Below, one piece after another: positions 1 to 10,874 of a stretch of DNA of 64,000 nucleotides; positions within the stretch are counted from its first letter, which is position 1; each line of letters starts with the position of its first letter. Under the pieces are notes generated by a model that was not told the DNA's origin, ran no database searches, and was given only the letters and a program-made list of their open reading frames with translations. A program made the position numbers and the translations under genes. Source of the stretch: Unio delphinus (lineage: Eukaryota; Mollusca; Bivalvia; Unionida; Unionidae); assembly GCA_029339505.1 (NCBI GenBank), contig JAQISU010000134.1, positions 460,501-524,500 of the forward strand. Reading direction: 5' to 3'.

Positions 1-50
1 ATTTTGTGTGAATATCAATGTTTTCATGTCAACTTCTTAACTTTTTTCAG

Positions 51-788
51 ATCTACTGCAGAATTGGAGAATTTCCAAAATCTCATTTTGATGTATGCCT
101 CCAAACGTATCGCCTACCGCCCACCAACATATAGGTCACGAAACTTGTTAGCTGCCATTGACCACAACAGGCACATCAACAGACCTTCTATTGTTAACAG
201 AGATGGTACACTAAGGTATTGCCATGCTAAGAAATTGTTTAAATTGTGAATAGTCATATTTAAAGTACATAGACTAGTTGATTTTAAAATATTTCATATT
301 CAGTCTGTTCTCCTTTTCTAAGAAACATCCCATAAAAGTTGAGGGAAATAGTTGAAATTGTCATTATGTGATGCTATAAAACAGGTATATATTCAAATGT
401 CCTGGCTAATGCTCTTCATCATTGATAAAGTATAAGACAGAAACAGTGAATGTGTCGGAGTGACAGTAATCAGACGAGAAAATTATAATGTAAGAAATAT
501 TTATGATTTATATAAAAGCATTTCTATTTCAGGTATCAAAGAAGTTTCAACAAAAAAAGTAGACGCTGGTCAGCTTACCCTGTCAAGGAAGATAAAAGAT
601 ATGATTATATTACAGAGCTAATGGAGAAGGTTATAGAAAGGATGCTAAATGACAACATTGGCATGAATAGACCCGTAGTTCTAGAGAATGATGACCCTAG
701 ACGCATTTCAAGAGTGTTGGCACCAATACCGCCACCGGCTACAGCTGAAATCGTACAGCAGCAACAGTCAAGATTTTCATCAAAATGA
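51..788 (+). CDS. 3' end of an unrecognised gene, last two exons
   Basis: Two exons read in one phase. Exon A is 51-215, with acceptor TTTTTTCAG ending at 50 and donor GTATT at 216. Exon B is 533-788, with acceptor ATTTCAG ending at 532 and stop TGA at 786-788. Exon A ends two bases into an Arg codon that exon B's first base completes, which supports the splice. The visible ~139 residues hold the stretches ASKRIAYRPPTYRSRN, FNKKSRRW and DDPRRISRVLAP, then a short Gln run near the C-terminus. The 5' part lies left of the window. The composition suggests a conserved, basic, soluble C-terminal domain, but I do not recognise the family and assign no function. The gene converges on the minus-strand P2RX7-like gene. 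The 216-532 stretch is its last visible intron. Confidence 0.6.
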
Positions 789-855
789 GATGATACATTA
801 GACGACACCAATAGATTGAATAGTGTTTAGACGGGATTTGATGACTTTTCTATTA

Positions 856-861
856 AATAAA
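856..861 (+). terminator. Poly(A) signal AATAAA of the left-edge gene
   Basis: AATAAA lies 67 bases after the TGA stop of the + strand gene, a normal position for a short 3' UTR. Confidence 0.4.
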
Positions 862-1005
862 AGATCAAAGTTATGCATTTGTTTTTGTCAGTATTTGTCT
901 AGTTGTTGTCAGTACTTATTACCTTACCAAAGGAATTGTACATCATATGTATTATGTGTTTGCTTTAACCCATCAGGGTTTTGGTTTCCTGGTTGGTTTG
1001 TTGAA

Positions 1006-1115
1006 TGGGGTTTAACACCACTTTCAGCAATCTTTCAGCTATATCGTGGCATCCAGTTGTTATTGGGGGAGGAAGCCGGAGTACCCGGTGAAAACCCCTC
1101 GACCTGTTTTGGTTT
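1006..1115 (-). repeat. Decayed SINE core, same family as the array SINEs
   Basis: The block starting GGGTTTAACACCA and running through CTATATCGTGGC, TATTGGGGGAGGAAGCCGG aligns by eye with the core of the SINEs in the array (GGTTTAACGCCA, CTATACATGGCGG, TATTGGTGG, CCGGG). It keeps no tRNA-like head and no obvious target duplication, so it is an old fragment. The rest of 862-1494 is AT-rich and shows nothing else I can support. Confidence 0.55.
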
Positions 1116-1494
1116 GCAATAAAGAATATTTTATTTCTTATGTATATTTAAAAGAGTAGAAATAGAAAATGCTGAGATGTGGAATAAATGTGCATGAGAC
1201 AACATTCTAACCAAACAGCAAAGTACTACTTCACATAAAGAGAACACGGAGCAGTCTTCAACAAAAGACCAACGTCCGCAACTCGCCGTTCTGTATTTCT
1301 GTATATGGTTCCAAAGAAAATCTTAAGTACAAATCAAAACCAGTCTCTGTACAACCCAATCCAAGGCCCCTATTCTTGATAATAATACACAACTACATAC
1401 ACGACCCAGTTACACTTCAAAAAATAAAAACAAACAACTTTAAGAATAATAGACTTTAAAAAAAAAAAAAACAAGTGATAAAACAATATTGCAG

Positions 1495-4241
1495 TTATCC
1501 AAGTCGTCCTGCCAGAAAACCAGTATATTGTCCAAAACGGTCGGGATATTTATCTCTGATCTTCCATACACAACATGAAGGGATCACCCTTCTGTTGCCT
1601 GCACCTAAATATCCATGGTGCCACAAAATAAATTGTCTGTAGGCAGCGAGTCGCTTGCCTCTATTGTAATCCTCATCTTGGTCCAAGGCAAACACATCTT
1701 GTCTATACTGTTGTGCTACACCCAAGACAACTTCATCTAAGACTACAAGACCAAAGTCCTGAAAAAAAGAAGATTATTTATCATTCATATTTGTATACCA
1801 CAATCTCATAAACAAAAACAAGGTTAATGATGTTTTCCTTTTAATTATAACAAACAAAAAAGTTGAAAATCAAGGATTAATGATCACTTGCAATCATAAA
1901 CTTTGAATGCTATTTTATTTGATTTTATTTTTACAAGTAAGTAAGTTGTTCAAGGTTACAAAATGAAAACCTGTATACCTGTAGTCTTGACAGGCAGTTC
2001 ATGGGAAGCTGGTTGTAACATATCTTCTCTTCATCTGAGGGCATTTCCCTGCAATGGGTGCATCGACACCAGTCTGGGGCTGTGACTCCTGGAGCAGGAT
2101 GATATCCTCCTTGTTGTTCCTCAGTTGACTTCATAAGGATGTTGAATATAAATTGGGGATGTGCTTCCACAATCTTGCAGAGCAAATCCTGCCTTCCCTC
2201 ATCTGTTAGCTGGCTCACTCGTTCCTGAAAGAAGTTATAAGCATGTAAAGCATGTCTAAATGGCCAGTAATAAAGTAATGTGTGAAAAGTACAGGGGCGT
2301 GCAGCTTCTTATATTCTATTACCGTTAGTTTGACTGATTTTATGCATATATAGGCTAAAATGACAATTTTTATCTGACTTAAAAAATTTCCAATGACAAA
2401 ATATTTTTTTAAAATGGAAAACTAGATTTATTGTTGACAGGTGCTAAAATTTTGTAATCACTAAGAACAAGATGACTAATATATACCATTACATAGAAGT
2501 ATAATATTATCTATAAAAAATAATTTGTACTTACCATAAGCTGTTCATCCCTCTCCTGGCGTAACATCTGGACTCTCTCTGTTCTTGTTGGAAGTGCTGG
2601 TCCATACTGAATACCCCTGGCTCTGCTACCTGCACCCCTTGCTCTGCATCCTGCGCCCCTTACTCTACCTCCTGCGCCCCTAGCTCTGCCTCTTCCTCTC
2701 TTCTTAGTCCCTCTTTGGCTACATCCCTCACTGTCACTCCCGTTGCCACTAGAGCGTCTGCTAAAATGTGATGATCCGTCAGATGACTGTCAAAATGAAA
2801 AATGTAAAGTTATTTCAATCCTTGCTGGCTTGCGCTATCGGCAATACTGGTAGACTCAATGCTATATTGGTACAAATACAAGTCTTGTCAAATTTTATTT
2901 AATTGCAGTTAAAAAGAAAAGTAACATGTCTTTTAAAATCATGTTTAGTAAAATAATACAATAAAATAGACAAACAGTCATAATATATTGTTATAATGGA
3001 TATACAGTATATCAATAAGTGTATCCTCCAGGGGTACAGGACTGAGAGTCAAAAGTCTCCTTGGTGTCAAAACTGGGGGTCAGAGTGAGTAAATAACAAA
3101 CATTGGTATCAAAACTGGGGGTCAAATTAAAAATTTGGGGGTCCCTGAAGCGCAAATGAGGGTAAAGGGAAACGCTGATCAATTTTAAAATTATACAATT
3201 GTATATAGTGCATTGGCATTAAGTCCTTTAGGATACAAAGTAACTAACTTATGAATCCAAAAAGTTTCTTTTATGAGTCGATTCATGTCACCATGCATAA
3301 TATATAATGGCATGAAAGAAAAATTGAGTATAGAGTGATTATTGGTGTTAAAGTGTGTTGAAATATTAGAGGAAAACTGAGGATCTCTATTTATATAAAA
3401 GCGATGATTATTGGATAAATTTAGGAGACTATAATATATATTAATTAATTATATGACCTATATATCAGGTAATGAAGGATTATATTGTATTATGAAAGGA
3501 ATTACATCTCTATTTTATATTCGGTTGTGTTTAAGCCTCAAGCTGAGTCAGATTACAGGCTTTGTTAAGTGCAGAATGAATTATTTGTTTTGGATAATTT
3601 CTATTTTGGAAATGTGTTTGCAATTTATCCAACGAATTTTGTAATTGACCATCATCAGAAATAATACATCTGTATTTTTTGGCCTGGCTATATGGTATAC
3701 CGTTTTTACCTGATATGGGATGACATGAGGAATATTCCACAGATTGGTGGATATTAGTTTCTTTGACATGAATATTTGTAGGTTGTTTGAATATTAAAGA
3801 CGTCATCAGTTTCTTTCAAGACATTTCGTGCCTGAAGAAGCATAGATTAAATGCAAAACTAGTTGCACAGAATTTTCGGCGTTTGTGCTTTTTTTTATCA
3901 CATTCAAAAATCATGTTTAGATATTTATATAGATTTGTATGCAATGATTAACATCACCAATAACGTTCTAAGCAGTGATAATTTGACAATCCATCAATTT
4001 TCGTACGAGCATTAAAATTTCCCCTAACTGTACCCCAATATAAAGAATCTTCGAGATTTGCGAGTATTTTCAGATAAAAGTAATTTTCCATCGAATTTCT
4101 GTGACAAAAGGCTTTGCATTTGTAGAAATGTACATCAAAATACGCATGCATATCACTTAAATTGAAATGCAATGCATAAAATAAGTAATTATCGGAGTTT
4201 TTCAATGGGCGCATCTTAGATGTACTTACCCCAGCTTCCAT
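1495..4241 (-). CDS. P2RX7 C-terminal (ballast) domain-only protein with RG-rich N-terminus
   Basis: Four coding exons on the minus strand, in transcript order 4241-4230, 2786-2535, 2224-1979 and 1758-1495, total 774 bases or 257 aa. All junctions are GT/AG and phase 0. The start ATG is in a good context (GCCATGG), and exon 1 codes only four residues. Residues 5-33 are Ser-rich, 34-62 are an RG-rich tandem repeat, and 89-257 match the P2X7 intracellular ballast domain: [13 protein letters not shown], then [12 protein letters not shown], then [14 protein letters not shown] and NRRVIPSC. In the family this Cys-rich module binds zinc; in vertebrate P2X7 it hangs below the channel. No P2X transmembrane or ATP-binding region is present, so this is a cytosolic or nuclear stand-alone protein, as known for this domain in many invertebrates. 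The usual CC pair reads ICYNQ, so one Cys is replaced by Tyr. Upstream UTR exons were not sought. Confidence 0.8.
2613..2687 (-). repeat. Coding 21-bp minisatellite (RxRGAGx repeats)
   Basis: Within exon 2 of the P2RX7-like gene, about three and a half copies of a 21-base unit encode R-A/V-R-G-A-G-x, residues ~38-62. The repeats differ at few positions, so copy number is likely variable. RG-rich tracts of this kind commonly bind RNA and are methylated on Arg; that is family knowledge, not shown here. Confidence 0.7.
3186..3806 (-). mobile_element. Penelope-like retroelement remnant, 3' coding end
   Basis: In minus orientation the 3806-3531 frame reads as the region after the RT core of Penelope-like elements, with the hallmark order [21 protein letters not shown] second frame further downstream (about 3265-3195) reads [18 protein letters not shown], the typical C-terminal end of this family. 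The frames are not continuous and no RT core is present, so this is a broken, 5'-truncated copy. It lies in intron 1 of the P2RX7-like gene in the same orientation as that gene. Confidence 0.65.
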
Positions 4242-4487
4242 GGCGAAGATAGGTCAAGGTTCAAAACACCGCATCGGAAGTCTTCGTAAACGGTTCCGAT
4301 GAATAATTAATAAGCGTCATGGCACCAAGAAGACGAAGTTGTCGAGTGAAAAAATTAGGTTTCTTATTAATTGAACGAGTATGATGTGTTATGGCGTCCG
4401 CAAAACAACAAATTTATAAACAAATAGTTCATATCAAGCTAAATTTCCATTCTTTAAAATTTACCAAATTTGACAGCTTGTATGCCT
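4242..4487. other. Promoter side of the P2RX7-like gene and left junction of the array
   Basis: No coding signal. The first part should hold the 5' UTR and promoter of the minus-strand gene. The sequence becomes identical to the downstream units abruptly at TTAATATATAAC (4488), which sets the left edge of the tandem array. Confidence 0.5.
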
Positions 4488-4774
4488 TTAATATATAACA
4501 ACTAGACATACAATGCACAGAAGTACATTTTGTAGCGAATACAATCGGTAGGTATGTCAGGATTTGTATGTCTAGTATCAACTTGTGGAATTTGTACATG
4601 ATCTAAGCACACCGCTAACTAAAATGACTGCTCTCTTGTGCTAAAATATCAGCCTGAATTAGTCGAAAGTACAAGTACACTATATTTAGGAGTTATTAAA
4701 ACAGGGACAATGTATGAATTACCAAATACATCAAATGTAAAAATAAAGGTTCTCGGGTCTTTTTTCAAATTTAC

Positions 4775-5770
4775 CTCTGAAGTCCAGGAAGTGAAAATGA
4801 CCAAGCGGAGCTAGCAGGTTTTGGAGAGATGCACATCGTAAGTAAGGCCAAGCTGTATACTCTATGATCCATATTACGCCCATCAATCACGCACCAAAAA
4901 TTAAGGAAATTAAAGGTTCTTTGAATACTAAATGAGGATTTAATAGGTCCTTTTTCAAGATCCAGTATATCCAAGGATATATTTTTTCTTACTATTCTAA
5001 CACTATGCAAAATACAAAGCTGTAGGGCGCCAACTGAATTAATAATTTCTGCATACACAGGATGATAAAGCCCACTACTTGACACATGTCATAATAAGCA
5101 TCATCTAAAAGAAACCTTTGTTAAACTTAATTTAAAGTTACATTCTAGGATATTGTTTTACTAAACTTATAACATAGAATGTGGTACACGTCATAGAGGC
5201 TAGGTATTTGTAATGGGGATTTCCAATAACCATAAATCTTACCTTAATATTTAACCGTCTATAACAGAGAACAGCTTATCCATGTATTATTTGTTTGCAA
5301 AACAAACGTTATTGGTAAGGTACAATATTAACTTGATTTTGGACAATGTCAAGTAAAAATACAATGAAAACTTACAATCATTGTTTTAAAGGTTATATTT
5401 ACAAATTAAAAATACATGACACATGTACATAGTGATTGCAATAGGAGCAAATATGGCTAGAAATAAAGTACAAATATTTTATCCAGATCTGAATTTTACC
5501 TACGATAATAACCCAACTTGTACTGCTTATATATGTAAAAAAAAAATTAAATAAATTTAAACAAACGATGAAAGGTAGTTACCTCTCATCTCCCACCCAT
5601 CCACACACCTAAGAATGGAAAGACAAATGGTACAAAGCTAATATTTGAAGGTATGCTGGAGCTGTTGTGAGGCTCTTCAAGCAAAACAATGCGTAGTTCA
5701 AAAATGTGTTTACTGTGAGACGAAGTTACAGGAACTGAGTGGGAAAGGTTTATGGATTCTTTATGCAAAC
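4775..5770 (-). CDS. Candidate minus-strand exon pair, unit 1 (unrecognised)
   Basis: Two long open stretches on the minus strand can be joined with GT/AG signals and agreeing phase. One is 5770-5609 (acceptor TTATTGCAG, donor GTGTGT, ends one base into a codon). The other is 5048-4775 (acceptor CTGTGTATGCAG, donor GTAAAT). The joined piece would be about 145 residues, with FELRIVLLEEP and CVIDGRNMDHRVYSLALL among the visible stretches. I found neither a start nor an end exon, and no family I recognise. Conservation in all five units proves little because the units are recent copies. If real, it would be transcribed divergently from the F-BAR-like gene across the CRE-like region. It could equally be chance open frames. 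Confidence 0.3.
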
Positions 5771-5934
5771 CTGCAATAACAATAATAATTCAGGTTGCAA
5801 ATTATAATTTTAGCTATTGACATCCTCGGAATCAAAAAGAGAAATAAAAACGAACTCTTAATGTATAATTAACTTTCTGTTCTTCATTCAAGCTACTCAT
5901 TTGTGTAATATCGAAATCAAGTGAGACTGACGAA

Positions 5935-5992
5935 GATCACGTCACTCTTCGTGACGTAATCTATGACGCAGCGTTTTCAAGAGTGACGTTTC
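5935..5992. promoter_or_regulatory. CRE/ACGT-type inverted repeat ahead of the F-BAR-like gene
   Basis: ATCACGTCAC (5936-5945) and GTGACGTAAT (5951-5960) form a near-perfect inverted repeat around TCTTC, followed by TATGACGCAG and GAGTGACGTTTC. TGACGTAA is a good ATF/CREB-family half-palindrome. The cluster is ~130 bases upstream of the exon-1 ATG (6089) and between divergent candidate genes, so it may be a shared promoter element. Copies occur near 18270, 30668, 50400 and 61403; the unit 5 copy has one core changed (CACGTAAC). Confidence 0.45.
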
Positions 5993-6088
5993 TTATTCTT
6001 ACGCTGTGCATCAAGCTTGCTAGACGTATTCACGTTGACAGAAAGAAATATCTGATTTTTCAAGTCTATTCTTTTCAAATTTGATGAA

Positions 6089-7382
6089 ATGTTGGATTTT
6101 CAAGTAATGAGCGATTTCCCGGAGTCATATTCAGCATTAACGTGAGTACTTTATAAATATAAATATATGATTTTGAAAGGAAACGAATGGTTGGATGACT
6201 CTCTTCCCCACAAATTCACCCCTCCCCCGCCATTTACACAGTATTCGACCTGACCAAACGCTACTATTTAATAGTTAACCTTTTGTTTATGGTTGGTAGG
6301 TTGGAAGAGAAAAGTGTCATGTGCACTTCTACTATCATTATCTAAACTGATTAAGAATCGTAAGATCCAATTAAAAATTGTTTCCATTCTACCCATTACA
6401 GTAATCAAAATAGAGCTCTGTAAAAGAACGCGTTGGTTTCATTATATTGCACGAATGGTGCTTGATTATTACAGCATGACCCGACAACCATAGGTAGCTT
6501 CAAATAAATGAAAGAAACTCTAAAATAGGTGCTTTCTTCCTTTTCCTACTGTTGTTGTTGTTGTAGGGTTTAACGCCATTTTTGTTAGCACACGATACAT
6601 GGCGGCCAGTATTATTGGTGGAAGAAGAACCCGGGAAATACCCTGGGAAAGAACCACCGACCCACGATAAGCTACTGACAAGCTTTCTCACATACCCACA
6701 TTAGCCGAATCTTAGACTCGTTCCCACGCAGAGGTGAGATGGCAGTGATCCGTAGCGGAGAGCGCTTTAGACCACTCGGCCACTCGCCCGCTCCCAGTCC
6801 GCCCCACCCCTTTTTTCTTTCTTTATTTCCCTACTGTAGGATCATAATATTGTTCCATTGCTAAAGTTTAAATTCTCGATTTAATTCCTTATTTATCTTG
6901 AGAAAAATAAATATATTTAATGACAGATTGATGTGAAAGGTTAGATAATGGAAATGGACAAACTAAAACTAATAAAATTGCTCGACAGTTTTCAATCGGC
7001 AGATTACACTATTACACTAAATCATGCAAACTAACCGGAAACTGCAGTCGAAGGACAGTTCTTTTCGTTTTGAAGGCACCATCAGCAAATTAGTAAAAAC
7101 ACCACCGGAAATGTTCCTATAGTTTTCATATGAAGATAATATAGTTAAGCTGACTTTGCTGTTGATTTAACCTCATCTCACGTAATGAATAATTTTGATC
7201 CAATTTATTATAGTTATACATAACTCAATATACTTCCTATTTCTGTTTAAGTGACTTTGACTTCTGGGCGGATGTTCTGAAGGAGAGAGCTCTTAGCCAA
7301 GATTGGTGTGAGAGTAAGGCTCTGGCCTGGAACAAGAAACTTCAAACACGTCTGACCATGGCCAGAGGTACCCATCTAACGC

Positions 7383-7478
<96 letters not shown>

Positions 7479-9440
7479 ACCCTTGTAACATATTGCATGT
7501 GATTTACATATAACTGACATATATTCTACTGTAACAACGTTTGCTATTGACAGATTAATTGTAAGTATGTACTTTATTATTTTGAACCTTAAAAAGTCAA
7601 CATTCGCAAGGATTGTTTTTCGTTACTTCAGATTATCCTGTCATCTCGAGAGCTTTCTCTTCCTTCTTTAATGATGTTGCTATGCAACATTTGGATGTCG
7701 AAAAAGACGTCTTTATATGCCTGGACGCAGCCAGAGTCTTAAGGAAGTTAGTATATGAAGTTATTTTATCTAGTACACTAACCTGAAATCACTTGTTATT
7801 TTTTTTGAAAGTCAAGGGTTTCGTGTGCCGTTTAATGCACATATTGATCGATGTTCCTGTTTTATTCATGGAAAACTAGTTATTTGATGATTGGTGTTTG
7901 TTTGATATGTGACATATTCGTGTGTCCAAATTATGTTAAAGTTCATCTGCTGCTTGGGTAAATTCGTTTTCTTTTAATAGAATTTAAATTCACAACGTTA
8001 CTGTTTGACTTTAAAGATTCAAGATGAGTTTTATATTAATTAGACCTATTGTATAGCGCTAAATAACCTAAACATTCTGGTGCACCGTTACAAAACAATC
8101 AATCAATCATTATATCAATTAACATTGGAATGTAATTGATCATAAAAGCGTGGTAATCATAAGTGACTTAGACGAGACCGAAGATTTTTCGCTAAGCAAG
8201 CAGAACCTAGAATGTCTCCCAAATGTTAGTGACATTTTTAATTTCTTTCTCAGTTTCTTTTCACACAGTTTAGAGGTATATTTGTCTAGTGGCTTACAGT
8301 TCTTTTAAATGTTCATCAAACAACCTTATTTCAGATTTTCTATGTGTTCAGAAGAGAAAATGATCTTGAACATTCTGAGAAAAGCCCTTAAGAAGACCAG
8401 AAAAACATATATTCAGGCATACAGACAGACTGAGAACAGGCGGCGGGTAAGAATAGGAGAATATTTTGCACCCATATTCATCTGGATAAAAAGATAGTGC
8501 AATTACTTAGACCATTCATAAGATGTCTTTAAATCTATTGTTTCCTTTTTTATTTCAACACAATCTTTACTGCATAGCAATTCTTCAGGCGGACAAGGCA
8601 AAACTGTATAATATAATCTATGTACATCTTAGCATACAAATGACTATTTATACTGTATAAGTATTTTTCATTATATATATATTCATTCTTACCTAATCTG
8701 AATGATGAGAACATTTTTTAAATGATAAACACCAACAATAATGTCGAGAATAATAACAACACAAAGAATACTGATGATGACTGAGGCGATTATGATGAGT
8801 TGTAATATCATAATTCCACAAATCGGCATAAAATGTTTTCTTATATTGGTAATCTATTGGTCCACAACTGCATTAAGTCATTAGATTAACTGACATTATG
8901 GTGACTCTCATTACTTTTAGAACTATTTAATTTCTTGATTTGTACAGATGTATAAGGACGTTTTAATCCGTCTAGAGTCCAAAATGAGATTCAAGAAGGT
9001 CATCAAACAGGCTCTTAGGGTCAAGGCCAAGGAAGCCGCCGACCGCTTTGTGAAAGCCCTAGAATTAGAGCAGACGGCGAAGGTGAAGATGATCACGGTA
9101 ATGCTGTTTCTTTTTCATGTTCACTTATTGTTACATGCGTTGAACAGTAACTTCAGAAAACTCATATAACATACTCTCAGTGGCTCCGATTTGGGCATGT
9201 TGTTGGGGGAAACTTGAGAAGCCAAGATAAACCGACAGCCTTGGACTGACCATCACTTACATGTAAAAACTGGAGATTTTTCACAAGAGATACAAAGTAT
9301 CTTCATTATTCGCGATTTAGATTTACTGTCATGCTATTATTAAATGCATTTTCATTGAACTGACTAGATACTATAGTTTGGAGGCATCATAAGACAGGAC
9401 TTTACAATAGATAGTGTGAAAGTTATCACCCCTCTCTGTA

Positions 9441-9510
<70 letters not shown>

Positions 9511-10824
9511 TAGAAGTAACCATGATTGTTTCTTTGTTGTATGACGGATTTTATGCTAAATACAAAAGGATTATCCCTAAAGATTAGTGACGGAGTTTAC
9601 ACATCGGTGTTTGCTGCCTATTTCCTCAGCTCAAATTCATAGAAAATATAGATTGTTCTTCAGGTTCCTTTCATATGTGTTCATTTGTTTCACTGACTCT
9701 TCCAAGTTATTCAATTCATGTTTCCCCACTATAATGCATATAATCCTGTTTTCTACATACAACTATTATAAGCTTGTTTCTTCTGTAAATTCTTGTAAAC
9801 AGTGCACAGTTAAGAACTCGAAGGGACTTCTGATATGTCTTAGTATTGTTTATACTTTCAATAACATTATATTGTAAAGACAGAAGAAAAATGGATCAGT
9901 GGGGGTGGGGTGGGGATGGATGTATTCTCCAATCCCGTATTCTTAATTTATCTACTATCCACCTTTCTGTTAGGTTATGGAGAAATACGAATATGTCTCC
10001 AAGCGAGTAGCTGTAAGAAAAGTACAGTACTTTCTCGAGACGTGGAAAACAGCGCTTTCTCGTTACATGAAACAAACCTTCACTTCCACCGAGAAATGTG
10101 TTGGGTATGAATGCATTATTTATGCAATTGCAACAATCTATACTGCTATTAAGATATTTAAGTGGAATTTTTGTTTGGACTCGTGCTATACTATATAGGT
10201 TTCTACATTTGTTGCTTCTAAACTGTGAATGGAGTCAAACAGTTGTTAAATAAGTTACTAGTTGATTTAGTTGCTGAATTCCTTTCTTTTGATATTTCTC
10301 TGTAATTTACATGATGTCTAATTGGAGAGTGATGCTCGTCTATATGCAGTTAACCGAGGAGCTTTATCTTATCTTAAAGGAGATTATTTTGCTCATCTTT
10401 ATCTTCTTAAATGTTGAATGTATTGATGTTTTGTCCGTGGACATATCATCTTTATGAATATATATATGCATCCACCTTAACTGTGCGATAAATCATATAC
10501 TACATCGCTTATTGGCTTGAAACTTGCACCTCAATTTTCGTTCTTATCTGTGTAATGTGTCTTCGTCTTTATGGCCAGTTTGTGTCCTCTTTAGCACTAT
10601 CCGCATTGACAGAAGAAGAATAAAATGCATTGTAATAGGATATATGGATTAAGCTTTATCACACCGATGAAACCTTGTTGACTGTAATTTTCGTTCTAAA
10701 GTCAATTGGACAACTTTAATTTTTACGACCCACTGAAGCAAGAATATTTTCTTATCCATACTTTTGCTTTCTTTCCTAAAAGGCTCGAAAAGTATAAAAT
10801 AATGTAAAGTTATACATTTTGCCA

Positions 10825-10874
<50 letters not shown>

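Noticed and set aside
823..1122. 99-codon + strand frame
   Set aside because: Starts inside the 3' UTR and its second half is the decayed SINE core.
8589..8621. A 33-base microexon after CTTCAG, phase-neutral
   Set aside because: Donor GTACAT is weak and the gene model is consistent without it; kept only as a remark.
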